64,000 bases of DNA from Bolinopsis microptera (Eukaryota; Ctenophora; Tentaculata; Lobata; Bolinopsidae): NCBI RefSeq assembly GCF_026151205.1, contig NC_087080.1, positions 5,498,797 to 5,562,796 of the forward strand, written 5' to 3'. A program made the position numbers and the translations under genes. This document shows, in pieces, positions 54,432-61,029 of the stretch; positions within the stretch are counted from its first letter, which is position 1; each line of letters opens with the position of its first letter. The notes below the pieces were generated by a model. It made no database searches, was not told where the DNA came from, and was given only the letters and a program-made list of their open reading frames with translations.

Positions 54432-55165
54432 GGAGCTAACAACTTTGTCCCGCAGCTATCACGATAGGCCGGCTAGGACTGGTATGTTCAGATGACATAG
54501 CTCCATATCTGAACCGCTTTATCAGACTGTGGTGCGCTAGTTTGAGGAATATCAGAGATAACGAGGAGAAAGACTCTGCCTTCAGAGGGGTAAGTTCTTC
54601 ACTGTTTATTTGGGGCGACAGGAAGTTTAACACAAGCTATGCTGACACATGACGCGGACGGTGCTTATTGAATAGTTTGATTTATTAAATTTAAGTAATA
54701 AATTATTGGTAATTTGACATTATTTATTGCCAGGTTTGTGCGATGATTAGCAGGAATCCCAGTGGTATAATCCAGGACTTCATCTACTTTTGTGATGCGG
54801 TAGCTAGTTGGGTTTCTCCCAAGGAGGACCTCAAACTAATGTTCAAACAGATTCTAGACGGTTTCAAGACTCAATTAGGTAACTTGGGGTTTTATAAAGT
54901 CATTTGTGTTTCATTTTGACTTCAACGCCAAGTTAACGTATTTTACTCATAGCTAGTTAATTAAAGAATTATGTTAAATTTTGTTGTAAATGTCCCTAGA
55001 TATTCCTTGTATTGTCTACTTGGATAAGACATATAAAACTGCCCAAACCTTGATAACAGAGCTAATTACAAATATTTCCTTGTAGGAGAAGAAAACTGGA
55101 CGAAAATCACTGAACCATTCCCTGACATGTTGAGAAAAAGACTGGCTCAAGTGTACGGAGTGTAA
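24201..55165 (+). CDS. TNPO1: Transportin-1 (importin/karyopherin beta-2), 22 coding exons
   Basis: This HEAT-repeat nuclear import receptor carries PY-NLS cargo such as hnRNP proteins through nuclear pores and releases it on RanGTP binding. Exons: 24201-24302, 24470-24545, 24720-24836, 25097-25236, 25560-25702, 31389-31470, 32071-32193, 32946-33067, 33324-33384, 41524-41700, 41824-41946, 44019-44122, 50426-50524, 52131-52355, 52478-52594, 52899-52976, 53270-53428, 53578-53716, 53978-54121, 54456-54589, 54734-54878, 55086-55165. All junctions are GT-AG with matching phases, and the sum is about 896 residues against 898 in the human protein as I recall it. Diagnostic stretches are [70 protein letters not shown] and [15 protein letters not shown]. 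Exon 10 needs a one-base frame change. Introns host several other genes and elements. Confidence 0.97.
26723..26998 (+). repeat. Intron 5 duplicated segment, copy 1
   Basis: About 275 bp match the segment at 29291-29607 in the same orientation. Shared phrases include ATGACGTC, TAACATTGCAT, CCCTAGGG, GATCATTTACACCTTGCTAA, TTGACCCTCAATACGCTACT, GGTCCACGTTCATCATTACA and ATCAAATGAAGCGATACGTG. Confidence 0.9.
27029..27309 (+). repeat. 13-bp minisatellite (CCCCGCTACTTAC)n
   Basis: About 21 tandem copies of a 13-bp unit lie in transportin intron 5, with single-base variants and one irregular unit near 27070-27080. Because 13 is not a multiple of 3, every frame gives a repetitive peptide; the long ORFs here on both strands are artefacts. 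Confidence 0.95.
27509..28768. mobile_element. 1.26-kb TIR element in intron 5 with target duplication
   Basis: The left end CACAGTGGTCC (27509-27519) is inverted at the right end GGACCACTGTG (28758-28768). The match resumes inside as CAGGCTATAAT.GACCC on the left (27532-27547) and its inverted form on the right (28740-28755), after a gap of a few bases. Both ends are bordered by GACAG (27504-27508 and 28769-28773). No transposase ORF is present, so it is non-autonomous. The terminal bases do not by themselves assign a superfamily. Confidence 0.8.
29291..29607 (+). repeat. Intron 5 duplicated segment, copy 2
   Basis: This is the second copy of the segment at 26723-26998, diverged by point changes and small insertions. 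The minisatellite and the 1.26-kb TIR element lie between the copies. Confidence 0.9.
30280..30440 (+). repeat. Pair of ~45-bp direct repeats in intron 5
   Basis: CAGTGATGGAGACGCCCATT with following TTAGTGAA and AAACTCCTGTCA occurs at about 30279 and again, slightly changed, at about 30391. Confidence 0.75.
31389..33384 (+). CDS. TNPO1: Transportin-1 exons 6-9, HEAT repeats before the acidic loop
   Basis: Exons are 31389-31470, 32071-32193, 32946-33067 and 33324-33384. They encode [68 protein letters not shown] and [15 protein letters not shown]. All phases join without loss, and each intron begins GT and ends AG. The last exon is followed by the 8.1-kb intron 9. Confidence 0.96.
33765..35310 (+). 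repeat. G-rich ~110-130 bp satellite
   Basis: About 14 units each carry GTTGGGGGGCTAGGGGGGCG, CAGCCCC, GAAAATTTTTGAGAAATA, CAGACGACATT, GGCATTAAAGAAATTTG and AATAATCAGACATCACAATA. G-runs vary in length and reach about 20 at 34022. A pair of units at about 34735-34990 is repeated almost exactly at 34990-35250, showing recent higher-order duplication. GGGGGCGCAGCCCCC hairpins and G-quadruplexes are possible. Confidence 0.92.
35508..37838 (+). repeat. 42-bp satellite built from two related 21-bp halves
   Basis: The unit is CAGACCCACTCTTCTAGAGTG plus CAGACCCACCATTCTGGTTGC. CAGACCCAC recurs about every 21 bp. In the second half a longer pattern of about four 42-bp units appears, marked by TTCTAGATTGCAGAC, CCAGCTGCCAGACC, TTCTCAAGTGCAGACC and TTCAAGGGTG. 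Predicted ORFs in both strands are by-products of the tandem structure. Confidence 0.94.
38444..40672 (-). CDS. Penelope-like element: reverse transcriptase with GIY-YIG endonuclease
   Basis: An unbroken 742-residue ORF runs from ATG 40672 to the stop at 38444, in antisense within transportin intron 9. The N-terminal part has [18 protein letters not shown], matching the conserved PLE region before RT. RT motifs are [16 protein letters not shown] (catalytic Asp), [19 protein letters not shown] and LRDDIYMAW (catalytic Asp pair), then [13 protein letters not shown] and [20 protein letters not shown]. The C-terminus has a CxxC-rich finger ([12 protein letters not shown]) and the GIY-YIG nuclease [20 protein letters not shown] followed by LPKRFSNHM. 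This order and the finger are typical of animal Penelope-like elements. Absence of stops suggests recent arrival. Clear terminal repeats were not found. Confidence 0.93.
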   Translation of the reverse strand: MERCLIKAESSRTFESCKNPALEAFIKCCRAEVDLHRPTQKYVSPDNIAAPIRSALKEVKGWKDVVIRPFDKGVGFFLLGEEEYIQRIGVHLNDRSVYSIVNNVDDLVSELIDKISCWTVKYKEELGMSKKVREWVIPCTELNQPGNIYLNPKAHKPPLYPGRMITTGCGSYIENLSALTAYELKKAILDYRIIDTPHFLRKIDSLNESTILLGKEVIHVAIDISNMFTNIPRDMGIQQCTKHLNERSSYDQLFSTECIISALEITLDYNIASFNGITYRQERGAAMGPKNSCEYADCAMDKIDILVNERDLEHGPPHRPAFWGRLRDDIYMAWPGTVEELLQFMEWLNSIHPDLVFTYDYSKDGVEFLDTYVYAVGDVIHTKLYSKPSDTHCYLIPTSCHRSHVLKNIPYGVARRVRQNNSEDTNFLEQREVYTGYLVARGYHSSIVDDAFNKFSDITNRKNLYAPKNKDETTTCLIPMVMDQNPALPNMGSIIHKYKHLLNLDTALKKLVRADSVFVSHRKNQTIGGMLVHNKYRASGTVSSDRDGEATASQFLEPDAAILPAVREADNAGCHACGKCYVCKQSFLSPCSKFSSHHSKQVFPITKYITCQSNNLIYLMECRTCKQSYVGYTTSNLPKRFSNHMSHIKKGIRSCKLVNHFLDIDHDLDFSSVALYNSSLSTHLSVIIVDALEFKPEISQADREKAMEAREGFYQTQLKTLERYGGMNTLDSNHILFKSAGA
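41524..41700 (+). CDS. TNPO1: Transportin-1 exon 10, acidic loop, with apparent frameshift
   Basis: It opens [20 protein letters not shown], then [11 protein letters not shown] in frame with exon 9. To join exon 11 ([11 protein letters not shown]) the frame must change before about 41616, after which [20 protein letters not shown] then EAFADWNL is read. The exon is 177 bases where 178 (or 175) would keep phase. The acidic loop (H8 loop) in the family displaces cargo when RanGTP binds, so the coding content on both sides of the shift is authentic. A sequencing or assembly error is the simplest explanation; a real allele-specific lesion is possible. Confidence 0.85.
41824..44122 (+). CDS. TNPO1: Transportin-1 exons 11-12
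   Basis: Exon 11 (41824-41946) encodes [29 protein letters not shown]. Exon 12 (44019-44122) encodes [20 protein letters not shown] and [10 protein letters not shown]. The phase-1 junction between them is clean. The 2.07-kb intron between them contains the GPCR gene. Confidence 0.95.
42730..43803 (+). CDS. Rhodopsin-like (class A) G protein-coupled receptor, intronless, nested in TNPO1 intron 11
   Basis: From ATG 42730 ([17 protein letters not shown]) the ORF is 357 residues in a single exon. Seven hydrophobic segments are visible. TM1 has [12 protein letters not shown] with the conserved Asn; TM2 [13 protein letters not shown] with the conserved Asp; TM3 starts at LCGVWYVPF with the disulfide Cys and ends SVTRTVNI, where Asp of the DRY box is replaced; TM4 lacks the usual Trp; TM6 has VCNLPMFL with the conserved Pro; TM7 ends [13 protein letters not shown], an NPxxY box. 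N-terminal NKS and NIT are potential glycosylation sites. The ligand is unknown. It is transcribed in the same direction as its host. No poly(A) tract or flanking duplication marking retroposition was seen. Confidence 0.88.
   Translation: MANKSYHVLNITELEGHTFNKSADQMIAAVLITCVAVGVPCNIASLLYFWSRRKHSFPNILYTFISAVDVCTCVLTLPIISSLMNGRRPLGFFLSYTLCGVWYVPFYFTLRFSQFMVLVMSVTRTVNILAPFFSIKKSAVLVACVVYAGYILIVKAVVIGFGVNKFFFFSNIASCTETNYVDPPDWKYMAFVMFDLANLILHSVIVFVSFILSIMALAKDAMPGTNDFRRVSITITIFTAVFLVCNLPMFLAELLNNIVFVWMRDIVYVAKSPFFVWYFILISYRVLIPVNAAVNPFIYFWRMETLRRWILDHLRKTKPSNLRERLKRQNAQNPLNIKNRQTKVASSSSLLPSCLSS
44597..49795 (-). CDS. Secreted multidomain TSP1 / PLAT-like / WSC-like protein, ten exons, antisense in TNPO1 intron 12
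   Basis: Minus-strand exons: 49795-49348, 49117-48947, 47407-47237, 47143-46973, 46855-46685, 46557-46222, 46053-45769, 45631-45485, 45221-45087, 44877-44597. The sum is 2316 bases, 771 residues plus stop. All introns are phase 1 and exons 2-9 are multiples of three, the pattern of shuffled extracellular modules. Residues 1-20 are a signal peptide ([20 protein letters not shown]), then a Cys-containing domain, then five thrombospondin type 1 repeats ([37 protein letters not shown], and so on), four of them one per 171-bp exon. Next comes a PLAT-like beta domain ([19 protein letters not shown]). Three WSC-like Cys domains follow ([30 protein letters not shown]). A role in extracellular matrix or adhesion is inferred. 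Confidence 0.85.
45731..46053 (-). CDS. WSC-like exon of the TSP1 gene with alternative read-through stop
   Basis: With the donor GTAGGA at 45768-45763 the exon is 285 bases and joins the next domain exon in phase 1. If that donor is not used, the frame runs on as [14 protein letters not shown] to a stop at 45731, giving a shorter protein with one WSC-like domain and a basic tail. The 282-285 base size shared by all three domain units favours splicing. Confidence 0.6.
47587..48459 (+). CDS. LINE-ORF1-like coiled-coil / RRM-like protein, stand-alone
   Basis: A complete 290-residue ORF ([20 protein letters not shown]) lies on the plus strand inside the largest mapped introns of the antisense TSP1 gene (47408-48946). 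Residues about 80-150 are heptad-like ([20 protein letters not shown]), probably coiled coil. Residues about 165-235 resemble the RRM-like core of LINE ORF1 proteins: [47 protein letters not shown]-terminal part follows with [20 protein letters not shown] and [10 protein letters not shown]. No RT or endonuclease follows; instead a short-element copy and an AATAAA at 48624 lie downstream. It may be a 3'-truncated or spliced-off LINE ORF1, or a captured host gene. Confidence 0.72.
   Translation: MMKDTDLLQRLSGHSTFFNEANEDFEALISNIAEATNCENRTRFSVEKFEKPVKKVLSNLMYNMYYQLNSVVGETLNAMKDVEELKSSLIRSQESVIKLQRELLEAKSNQLDLVQTTVKSAVQDTVQAEIKSYSQAVLKASPNSTITEESLKKVVQKAVSEEDRSRNVLIFGLKETDVEKLSDKVDELFEQIEVKPHFEAVRIGRKSADKTRPVKILLSNSNTVHQILSKSKNLKLSEHHKTVFISPDRSPEEQARHHLLVLEMKEKAKKDLKRRYYIRSGIICCEDKIS
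48503..48592 (+). repeat. Short structured element, copy C
   Basis: It matches copy A over its length (GCGGGTGATACTCGTAAATT, GACCGTCGACGAGTCTAACT, CGGCGCACGTCTTGGTAG). The middle stem here is AAGAC with GTCTT rather than CAGGAC with GTCCTG, a paired change that keeps the stem. GTGTGAC flanks it on the left (about 48494) and right (about 48593), a candidate target duplication. Confidence 0.8.
50198..50245 (+). repeat. 11-bp minisatellite (CACAGTAGTGC)n
   Basis: Four tandem copies plus a partial one occur between the antisense TSP1 gene and transportin exon 13. Confidence 0.9.
50426..50524 (+). CDS. TNPO1: Transportin-1 exon 13
   Basis: Thirty-three codons read [33 protein letters not shown]. 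Acceptor TTTTTTCAG and donor GTATTA bound it, phase 0 on both sides. Confidence 0.95.
50526..50625 (+). repeat. 10-bp minisatellite (ACACTATTTT)n at the intron 13 donor
   Basis: About nine copies begin one base after the donor GT of exon 13, so the array directly abuts the 5' splice site. Confidence 0.85.
50985..52116. mobile_element. 1.13-kb TIR element in intron 13 abutting exon 14
   Basis: The left terminal repeat (50985-51010; GTAGGGTAAGGCACGTAATT then TTGTCA) is inverted at 52091-52116 with two mismatches in 26 bases. No transposase is encoded and no clear target duplication was found. The terminal word ACAAAATTAGGT, or its inverse, recurs inside at about 51013, 51368, 51398, 51874, 51894 and 51902. 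The right end lies 14 bases before transportin exon 14. Confidence 0.8.
52131..55165 (+). CDS. TNPO1: Transportin-1 exons 14-22, C-terminal cargo-binding arch
   Basis: Exons 14-22 encode [134 protein letters not shown] and end RLAQVYGV at TAA 55163. This region in the family forms the concave cargo-binding surface for PY-NLS peptides; WAIGEISIQ and [12 protein letters not shown] are strongly conserved there. The final codons match the family's C-terminus, so the protein is full length. A 3' UTR intron may follow (55168-55372, GTAAAT...CCTCAG). Confidence 0.97.
52608..52644 (+). promoter_or_regulatory. Three tandem CRE-like palindromes TGACGTCA in intron 15
   Basis: The 13-bp unit AGTGACGTCATAT occurs three times in a row starting 13 bases after the exon 15 donor. 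TGACGTCA is the consensus CREB/ATF site. Function is not shown. Confidence 0.6.
53701..53736 (+). repeat. Tandem duplication of the exon 18 donor site
   Basis: The phrase TTGCTACATTTCAGGT occurs twice in a row, giving donors at 53717 and 53733. Only the first keeps frame with exon 19; the second would add 16 bases and shift it. Confidence 0.85.
54208..54432 (+). repeat. (CATGTCTGT)n minisatellite and (TGTC)n microsatellite, intron 19
   Basis: About 20 copies of a 9-bp unit, interrupted once near 54231-54238, pass into a pure TGTC tract of about 10 units. Since 9 is a multiple of 3, ORFs through it give repeated peptides; these are not genes. Confidence 0.95.
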
Positions 55166-58100
55166 AGGTAAATGTCACTGGAATTGTTACGTTATTACAT
55201 TAATAACATTATTACGTTAATAACATTATTACGTTAATAACATTATTACATTAATTACATTATTACATTAAAGTTTCACCTTTTTCCAAGAAAAGTTTAA
55301 TAAATACTGCATCTGATCTACATCCTCAACGATTACTAAGAATTGACTAATATCTAACCCGTTATCCCTCAGCAAACTGGAAGCCGATCCGAGTTTGGAC
55401 CTCTATTATTACCTGCTGACCTTTAACCTCGTGCCTCCTAGCGGTGGCATGTAGTGCGTCACGTGATTTGATATCATATCACGTGACGCTATTATATGCT
55501 GTTACATTACGCTCAAGTGACTGTATAATCTACATGTTTGTCTTATTGAATGTTGTCTTGTACCCGGTTTCCTTATATAGTACATGGTCTATAATTCTCA
55601 CCTGATCGTACAGGTTCATATTATATGAAAGAGGGATCTACTATCTCTAGAATGTTTCTAGTTCAAATATTTCAAATTTTATTCCTCACGTACAACACTG
55701 ATATCTTAGGAAATATTTAAATGAATTAGATAACTTCCTTTTTTTATTTGAACTAGAAACGTAACAGTGGATTGGTATTAAATTGGTGTTATTTGATTTA
55801 AATGGGCATGATGAAATTATGATAAATATTATATATGTCATGAGCTATTGATTATATTTAATTTTTTGATAAAACCACGGTGCTGCGTGATTACTAATAA
55901 TACAGCTGTCTATGCGATGTATGCTATCGAATGTTGTTTAAAGCTGGCGTTCAGCCGAATCTCGAACATTCCGTCTTCTGGGAACTTCTTCTGGAAACTT
56001 GCCAAGAGACGTGAATCAGGTTCTGAAACGGGTACCGTCATTTTTGGACCAGATATTTGGAAACGTGAGCTAGGCTGGATAACAGCAACTATTTTTTATT
56101 TTTCCTTAAGTCTTTTTGTTATTTTTTTTCGATTTTTTGTTTTTTATTTAATGTTTTGTATTATAGATAATTTTTTAACATTTTTTTTTCTGTTTACCCG
56201 TATTTTGAGGGAGTCGGGACTCAAAACAGGCAGTTCCCTGATTGCTACTTAATTTTCCTGAGTTATCAAATTAAATAACTTTATTTTCCTGAGTTATTTG
56301 ATATCGACCTAGTTTCAAATCTGTTGTGCTGCTTTCGACCTTGTTATGCGCCAGTTCGGTATTAGTATTGGTGAGTGGAATCTTTAGAGTCTAACTGTCT
56401 TACTAACATTTTTGTTTTCCAGGAACTGCCTTGACTTAACACATTAAAACTTAAATTATTTGTTATATACTTCGAGCCACATTTTTTTGTGTCGCTTCTA
56501 ACTGAGAACAAGCTCCGTATTTCTTATTCCTCAGTCCAAGTCTCCTGATAAACTATATCGATTATGTAATTAATTAATTACATTTATGTAATTAATTAAC
56601 TAATCATACTGTTATCTTGAGTGCTGATTTATCTCAGTCATATAGTGATGCTCCAACTTTTTCCATAAAAGTATGATCACTGACAAGAGGCTTGTTTGAG
56701 GTCGGGCGATTTATTTTTTCAGAGTAATTATATAATTATATAAGTAGACTTTTTTTGAGTCTGATATTCTTAAGATATAAGGCAATGTTATGAATATTAT
56801 GTTGAACAAAGTGCTGCAGTTATTTTTCCGTTGATAAAATGTTTGGTAAAACATGGACGGCACGCTCTCCAGGAATTTTCAGTACTTCAAAATTTAAAAA
56901 ATGTGATGAATGAGAGAAACCTTTTTCTTACTATCACAAACGTCAAACAAGTAAACCAACATTGGTTTATCAATGTTGGCTACAGATTAATTCCAGTAAC
57001 TGTCAGGTGGTATTGGATTTATTATTTTAAACTGCAGTGCTTTTAGCTTATTGATATAATATATGATATTTATTCGAATATTTTTGATTAAGTTAAGGAT
57101 TTCTTAGATAGGGAACCGTTTTTGATGTATTTTTTATAGATTAAGGCTATTTTCTAGGATAAATGCTTTTATGTTTAACGAAATCTTTTCTTTTTATTTA
57201 GTATTTTTGGCTTGACAGTATTAATAAGTATTCATTCTGCTTTTAAGTATTAAGAAGTCTCTTTGAATTTTCAAAGAGTTGATTTATGCTTATATTTAAC
57301 TAGTCCCGTGGAAAATAAAAAGGAAATTACCTTTTCGACATTTTTCAGTAACCTGTGTGATCTTTTTTGAAAACGCTTTAAATTTGGGATTATATCTATG
57401 CTTAAGGAGGTTGACGGCTTTGTTTTGATTAGTTTTGCATCTATTTAGATTGATCTGCGTATGAAAATGTGTCCCGTGAAATTCTGCAATGGATGCATGC
57501 GTAAGCTACAATATTTATGTGAGATTTGTGAAGCATATTGATATTGGGCTGATAAAGCCCAAAACTCAAGATTACATATTATTGTTATCAAGCTATTTTT
57601 AAATATAATACAATATATATCCGTTAATTACGTTACACTCTAGGTAATATATCACATTATCGATATGATCTGAAGGTGATGAATTTAGTAATAGTGATAG
57701 TGGATATCAAGCAGTTCTTCCAATCTGTTAAATCGAAATTACTTGTATGATCCCGCAATGCGAATGTTGATTGTTGCTAGCAAAAGTTATATTGTCTAAC
57801 CAAAATATCTGTGTCTTTATTTTTAACAGCGAAGACAAAAACCTAGGTTCGTCAGTATTACACCAGCATTAGTTCGTGGTCTTTGTTACTCCTCTTCTTG
57901 GAGCTAAAGCTTTTGTCAACAATAAAACAGGCTCCTCAATTCTGCGAGGAGAGCGCTGAGCGACTAATGAATCTCACGAAAGACAGCAACAATCAAGTTC
58001 AGTTCCCATAGTTGTCGGCTAATATTTATATTATCATGTACCCGGTACCTCTTCAAGTTCACATTCGTTTGACAAATGGCCAATGTTGCCAAAAGTGACA

Positions 58101-58548
58101 AGCTGCAGTTGCACCAACAACCAAGACCAATAACTCTCAACTCTGCTTTCCGAAACACGTAAAGCCTGCGTGTTAGCAAGTAAAAAACTACCACTGAGTT
58201 CAGAGCGTATATCATTTGCATCGCTTATTATTCTTCAATCCTTCAAGTTCAGCTTATTAATAAGGAACCCCCATACCAGCTCTGATCCGTAAATATGTCA
58301 ATTTAACGGCTTGTAAGAACGTTTAACACGTTTTGCTTGTATTGCGATTAAATTTGGGGCCATTACTAAGGATGTCTGCCTGGCCAAAATCTCGGATTTT
58401 CCTACAAGTACAACCCCCCTCCGGCCTCCGCTTGCATCTTACTGAGCTTGATTCGTTTATGATTATGTTTATGAACATTATAGCCTGGGGTCCCCAGGTA
58501 AACAAACCCCCTCAGCGCGTTACAAATGGCCTAATAGGGGTTACCTTA
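55166..58548 (+). other. Transportin 3' region and intergenic sequence, no gene found
   Basis: The first bases are 3' UTR. AATAAA at 57921 is one possible distant polyadenylation signal, not tied to a transcript. The ORF at 55848-56252 (134 codons) is a T-rich hydrophobic frame without motifs. Nothing else coding was seen. Confidence 0.5.
55190..55272 (+). repeat. Tandem ACATTATTACGTTAATA repeat
   Basis: About four irregular copies lie in the presumed 3' UTR intron of transportin. Confidence 0.7.
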
Positions 58549-58627
58549 ACGGGTGATACTCTGTACTCGTAAAATATTTGTCGACGAGTCCAACTCGACG
58601 CGCGTCCTGGTAGATTATAAACCTACA
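58549..58627 (+). repeat. Short structured element, copy D
   Basis: It has TTAACGGGTGATACTC, ACTCGTAAAATATTTGTCGA, CGAGTCCAACTCGACGCGCG and the 3' hairpin GTAGATTATAAACCTAC. A small ACTCTGT duplication splits the 5' part, and the left arm of the middle stem is missing. It lies against the 3' end of LINE H. Confidence 0.8.
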
Positions 58628-58656
58628 AACGAATGTGACTGCTGACTGACTTAAAG

Positions 58657-60960
58657 TTAAGTCAGCTTCTTGGTCCGAGCAGCTACAATTCCTCGCCACA
58701 CGTGGCGGTCAAGCATAACAGATCTTATCTCTTCAACACAGGAAAGGCTGGTGTCCTTCTTTAGCATGTCCAGAAACGTAAGGTGGGGCCTCCCCGGTCT
58801 CCTGTATCCATGCTGAGGGTCCCAGAACAGAAGTTGGTTTGCCAGAAGGTCGTCATGCCTGGCTACATGTCCAGACAGTCTCATTCTTCTGGAGGCTATC
58901 ATCGCTGATGGCTTCGGGATGTTGCCGTATAAATCACTGTTGTTGATGATTTGTGGCCAACGTATGTTCAAGGCCATCCGGAGCATTCTAGTGTAGCAAC
59001 CATTGATCCGCTTAGTCATGGATTGGCTTATCGTCCAAGCTTCAGAGCCGTACAGGAGTACGGACTCAACCGTTGCTCGAAAGACACGGATCTTTAAGTC
59101 CCTGCGCATTCCAGACTTCCAGGTTGTCTTTAACTGATGACAGGCCCCCCATGCCTTTGCTTTCCTAACATCAAAGTCCTTCTCTCCCCTCATTATTCTG
59201 CTTCCAAGGTAGACAAAGTCATCTACTTGCTCTATCTCCTGCCCACTTGCTGCTTTAATGACGGTAGAGTCAGACTCAGAAAGATTGACTCTGATGTACT
59301 TCGTCTTACTCTCGTTGAGGTGAAGTCCAACGGAGTTAGCAGCCAGCTCCACACTGAGGAGAAGATCTTGCGCTTGCTCTGCGGTGTCTTTTGTCAGTGC
59401 AAGATCGTCAGCAAAGTCGACATCTGTCACCTTAACTGCTGGGTATCTCCTGCTTCTTCTGGGGTTGACAGTGAAGCCCAGATCTTTGCCTCTAAGTGCT
59501 GTTGTCATCACATAGGCAATGACAATCACGAAGAGGTAGGGCGCCAGTGTATCTCCCTGCATAACTCCAGCAAGTATAAGGAAAGCTTCAGTCAGACCAT
59601 CCTCCGTGATGACTCGTGCCATGGTGTCCTTGTAAATAGCATCTATCAGCCTAACAATGGGCTCTGGTATCCCATATGCCTGGAGTATCTTCATCAATAT
59701 ACCCCTATGAATGCTATCAAAGGCCTTCTTAAAACCGATGAACAAGAGAAGGGCGGTCAGGTTTTTGTCTCTAGCCCCCTCCAAGATCCTCCTTAGACAC
59801 AGAATGTGGCTGGTGGTACTGCGTCCCTCCCGAAATCCGTTTTGGTTGATCCTCACTCCTCAGGATTTTCTCCATCGCTGGTTTGATTCTGTAAAGCCAA
59901 AGGATCATACGATTCAGGGTCTTACTAACAATGGACGTAAGAGCGATTCCTCTGTAGTTATCCACTTTAGTTAGATTTCCTTTCTTTGGCACAGGCACGA
60001 TGTTGAGTTGCCGCCATTGATCAGGTATTTTTCCATCAACCAGAGCGCTGTTACAGAACTCTAGAATCAGGTCGTCCATGTCAACTCTTTTGAGAATTTC
60101 TGGAGCTATGCCATCATCACCATAGGCCTTACCCTCCTTGATCTGATTCCTCGCCTCCGCTAACTCCTCCCTGCAAAACAGACCTGTCTCTATATCCTGC
60201 TGGGGGTGGATGGTCTGGATAACTATTTCCTGGTCAGGTACAGATGGTGGTTGACCCAGGAGCTTAGTGAAGTGGTCCTTCCAGCTCTTCAATCTCCCCT
60301 CTGCACTACCTCCGTCAACCAGGCTGCATGGCTTGCTTTTCCTGCCATTTATGTCATTAATAAGGTCCCAGCTTTCCTTATTCTTGCACCTGTCAGCAGC
60401 AACCTCAGCCCGCCTTATTGCCGGGACCATACCGGATGGGACTGCAGGGGGCTCAAACACGTGAAGAGAAGGAGGAGGAGGAGGAGGAGGCGTAGCAACA
60501 TGTTGTGGTTGTGATGTGGCCGTGGTTGTTATGCTCTCGAGTTTCTCTGATAAGGCCTTCAGCGTTGAATTGGTCTTATCTTGTTGCAGATTCAAGTGCG
60601 TGAGACCTGTGTTGATGTCTGATAAGGCCACCACTCTCTCAGCAATCAGATTGTAGCTGCTACTGATTCTGTCGGTGTCTGCAATCAGGGAAGTAAGTTT
60701 ATCCTCAAGGGAGGTTATCTGTTTCGTAAGGGAAGCATTGTCATCTGATAAGTTAGATATCCTCAGTATTAGACTGTCAGTTTGTGTATTGTTGCGGGCT
60801 TCAACTCCCGGTGGGTTGAAGCAAAAGGGCACATCCAGTCGATAAGCTGTCCAACAAAATTCTTAGTGATACCCTTAAGGTTGGAACAGTTGCTGTGCCA
60901 TTCCTGGGTGCAATTGGTACAAGAAAGAATCCAGGCCTCTGGGTCGTGCTTTGGCACATG
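58657..60960 (-). pseudogene. LINE H: ORF1-like PHD/coiled coil joined to RT, endonuclease absent
   Basis: Minus strand from 60957: a PHD-like finger (SCTNCTQEWHSNCSNLKGIT, WMCPFCFNPPG across a one-base shift near 60830), a coiled coil (LRISNLSDDNASLTKQITSL) and a seven-proline run. Then, in the same frame with no endonuclease between, comes RT: KNKESWDLINDINGRKSKP, CREELAEARNQIKEGKAYGD, IVPVPKKGNLTKVDNYRGIA. A second frame change near 59850 leads to QNGFREGRSTTSHILCLRRI, ALLLFIGFKKAFDSIHRGIL, GVMQGDTLAPYLFVI, VDFADDLALT (catalytic pair) and a C-terminal zinc-knuckle-less tail ending at 58657. The GFKKAFDS/VMQGDTLAP style points to an RTE-like lineage, different from LINEs A, B, E and F. Confidence 0.83.
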
Positions 60961-61029
60961 GGCATTTCATAGGATTTGCAGGGGAGGCCGGCTTCTTCTT
61001 GTCCTTCTTCTTGTCCTGTACTTTAGATG

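Noticed and set aside
54098..54467. ORFs with repeated CHVCHV, SVMSVM or TDMTDM
   Set aside because: A 9-bp minisatellite read in frame inside a transportin intron.
55848..56252. 134-codon ORF downstream of transportin
   Set aside because: It is T-rich and phenylalanine-rich without motifs, in a presumed untranslated or intergenic region.
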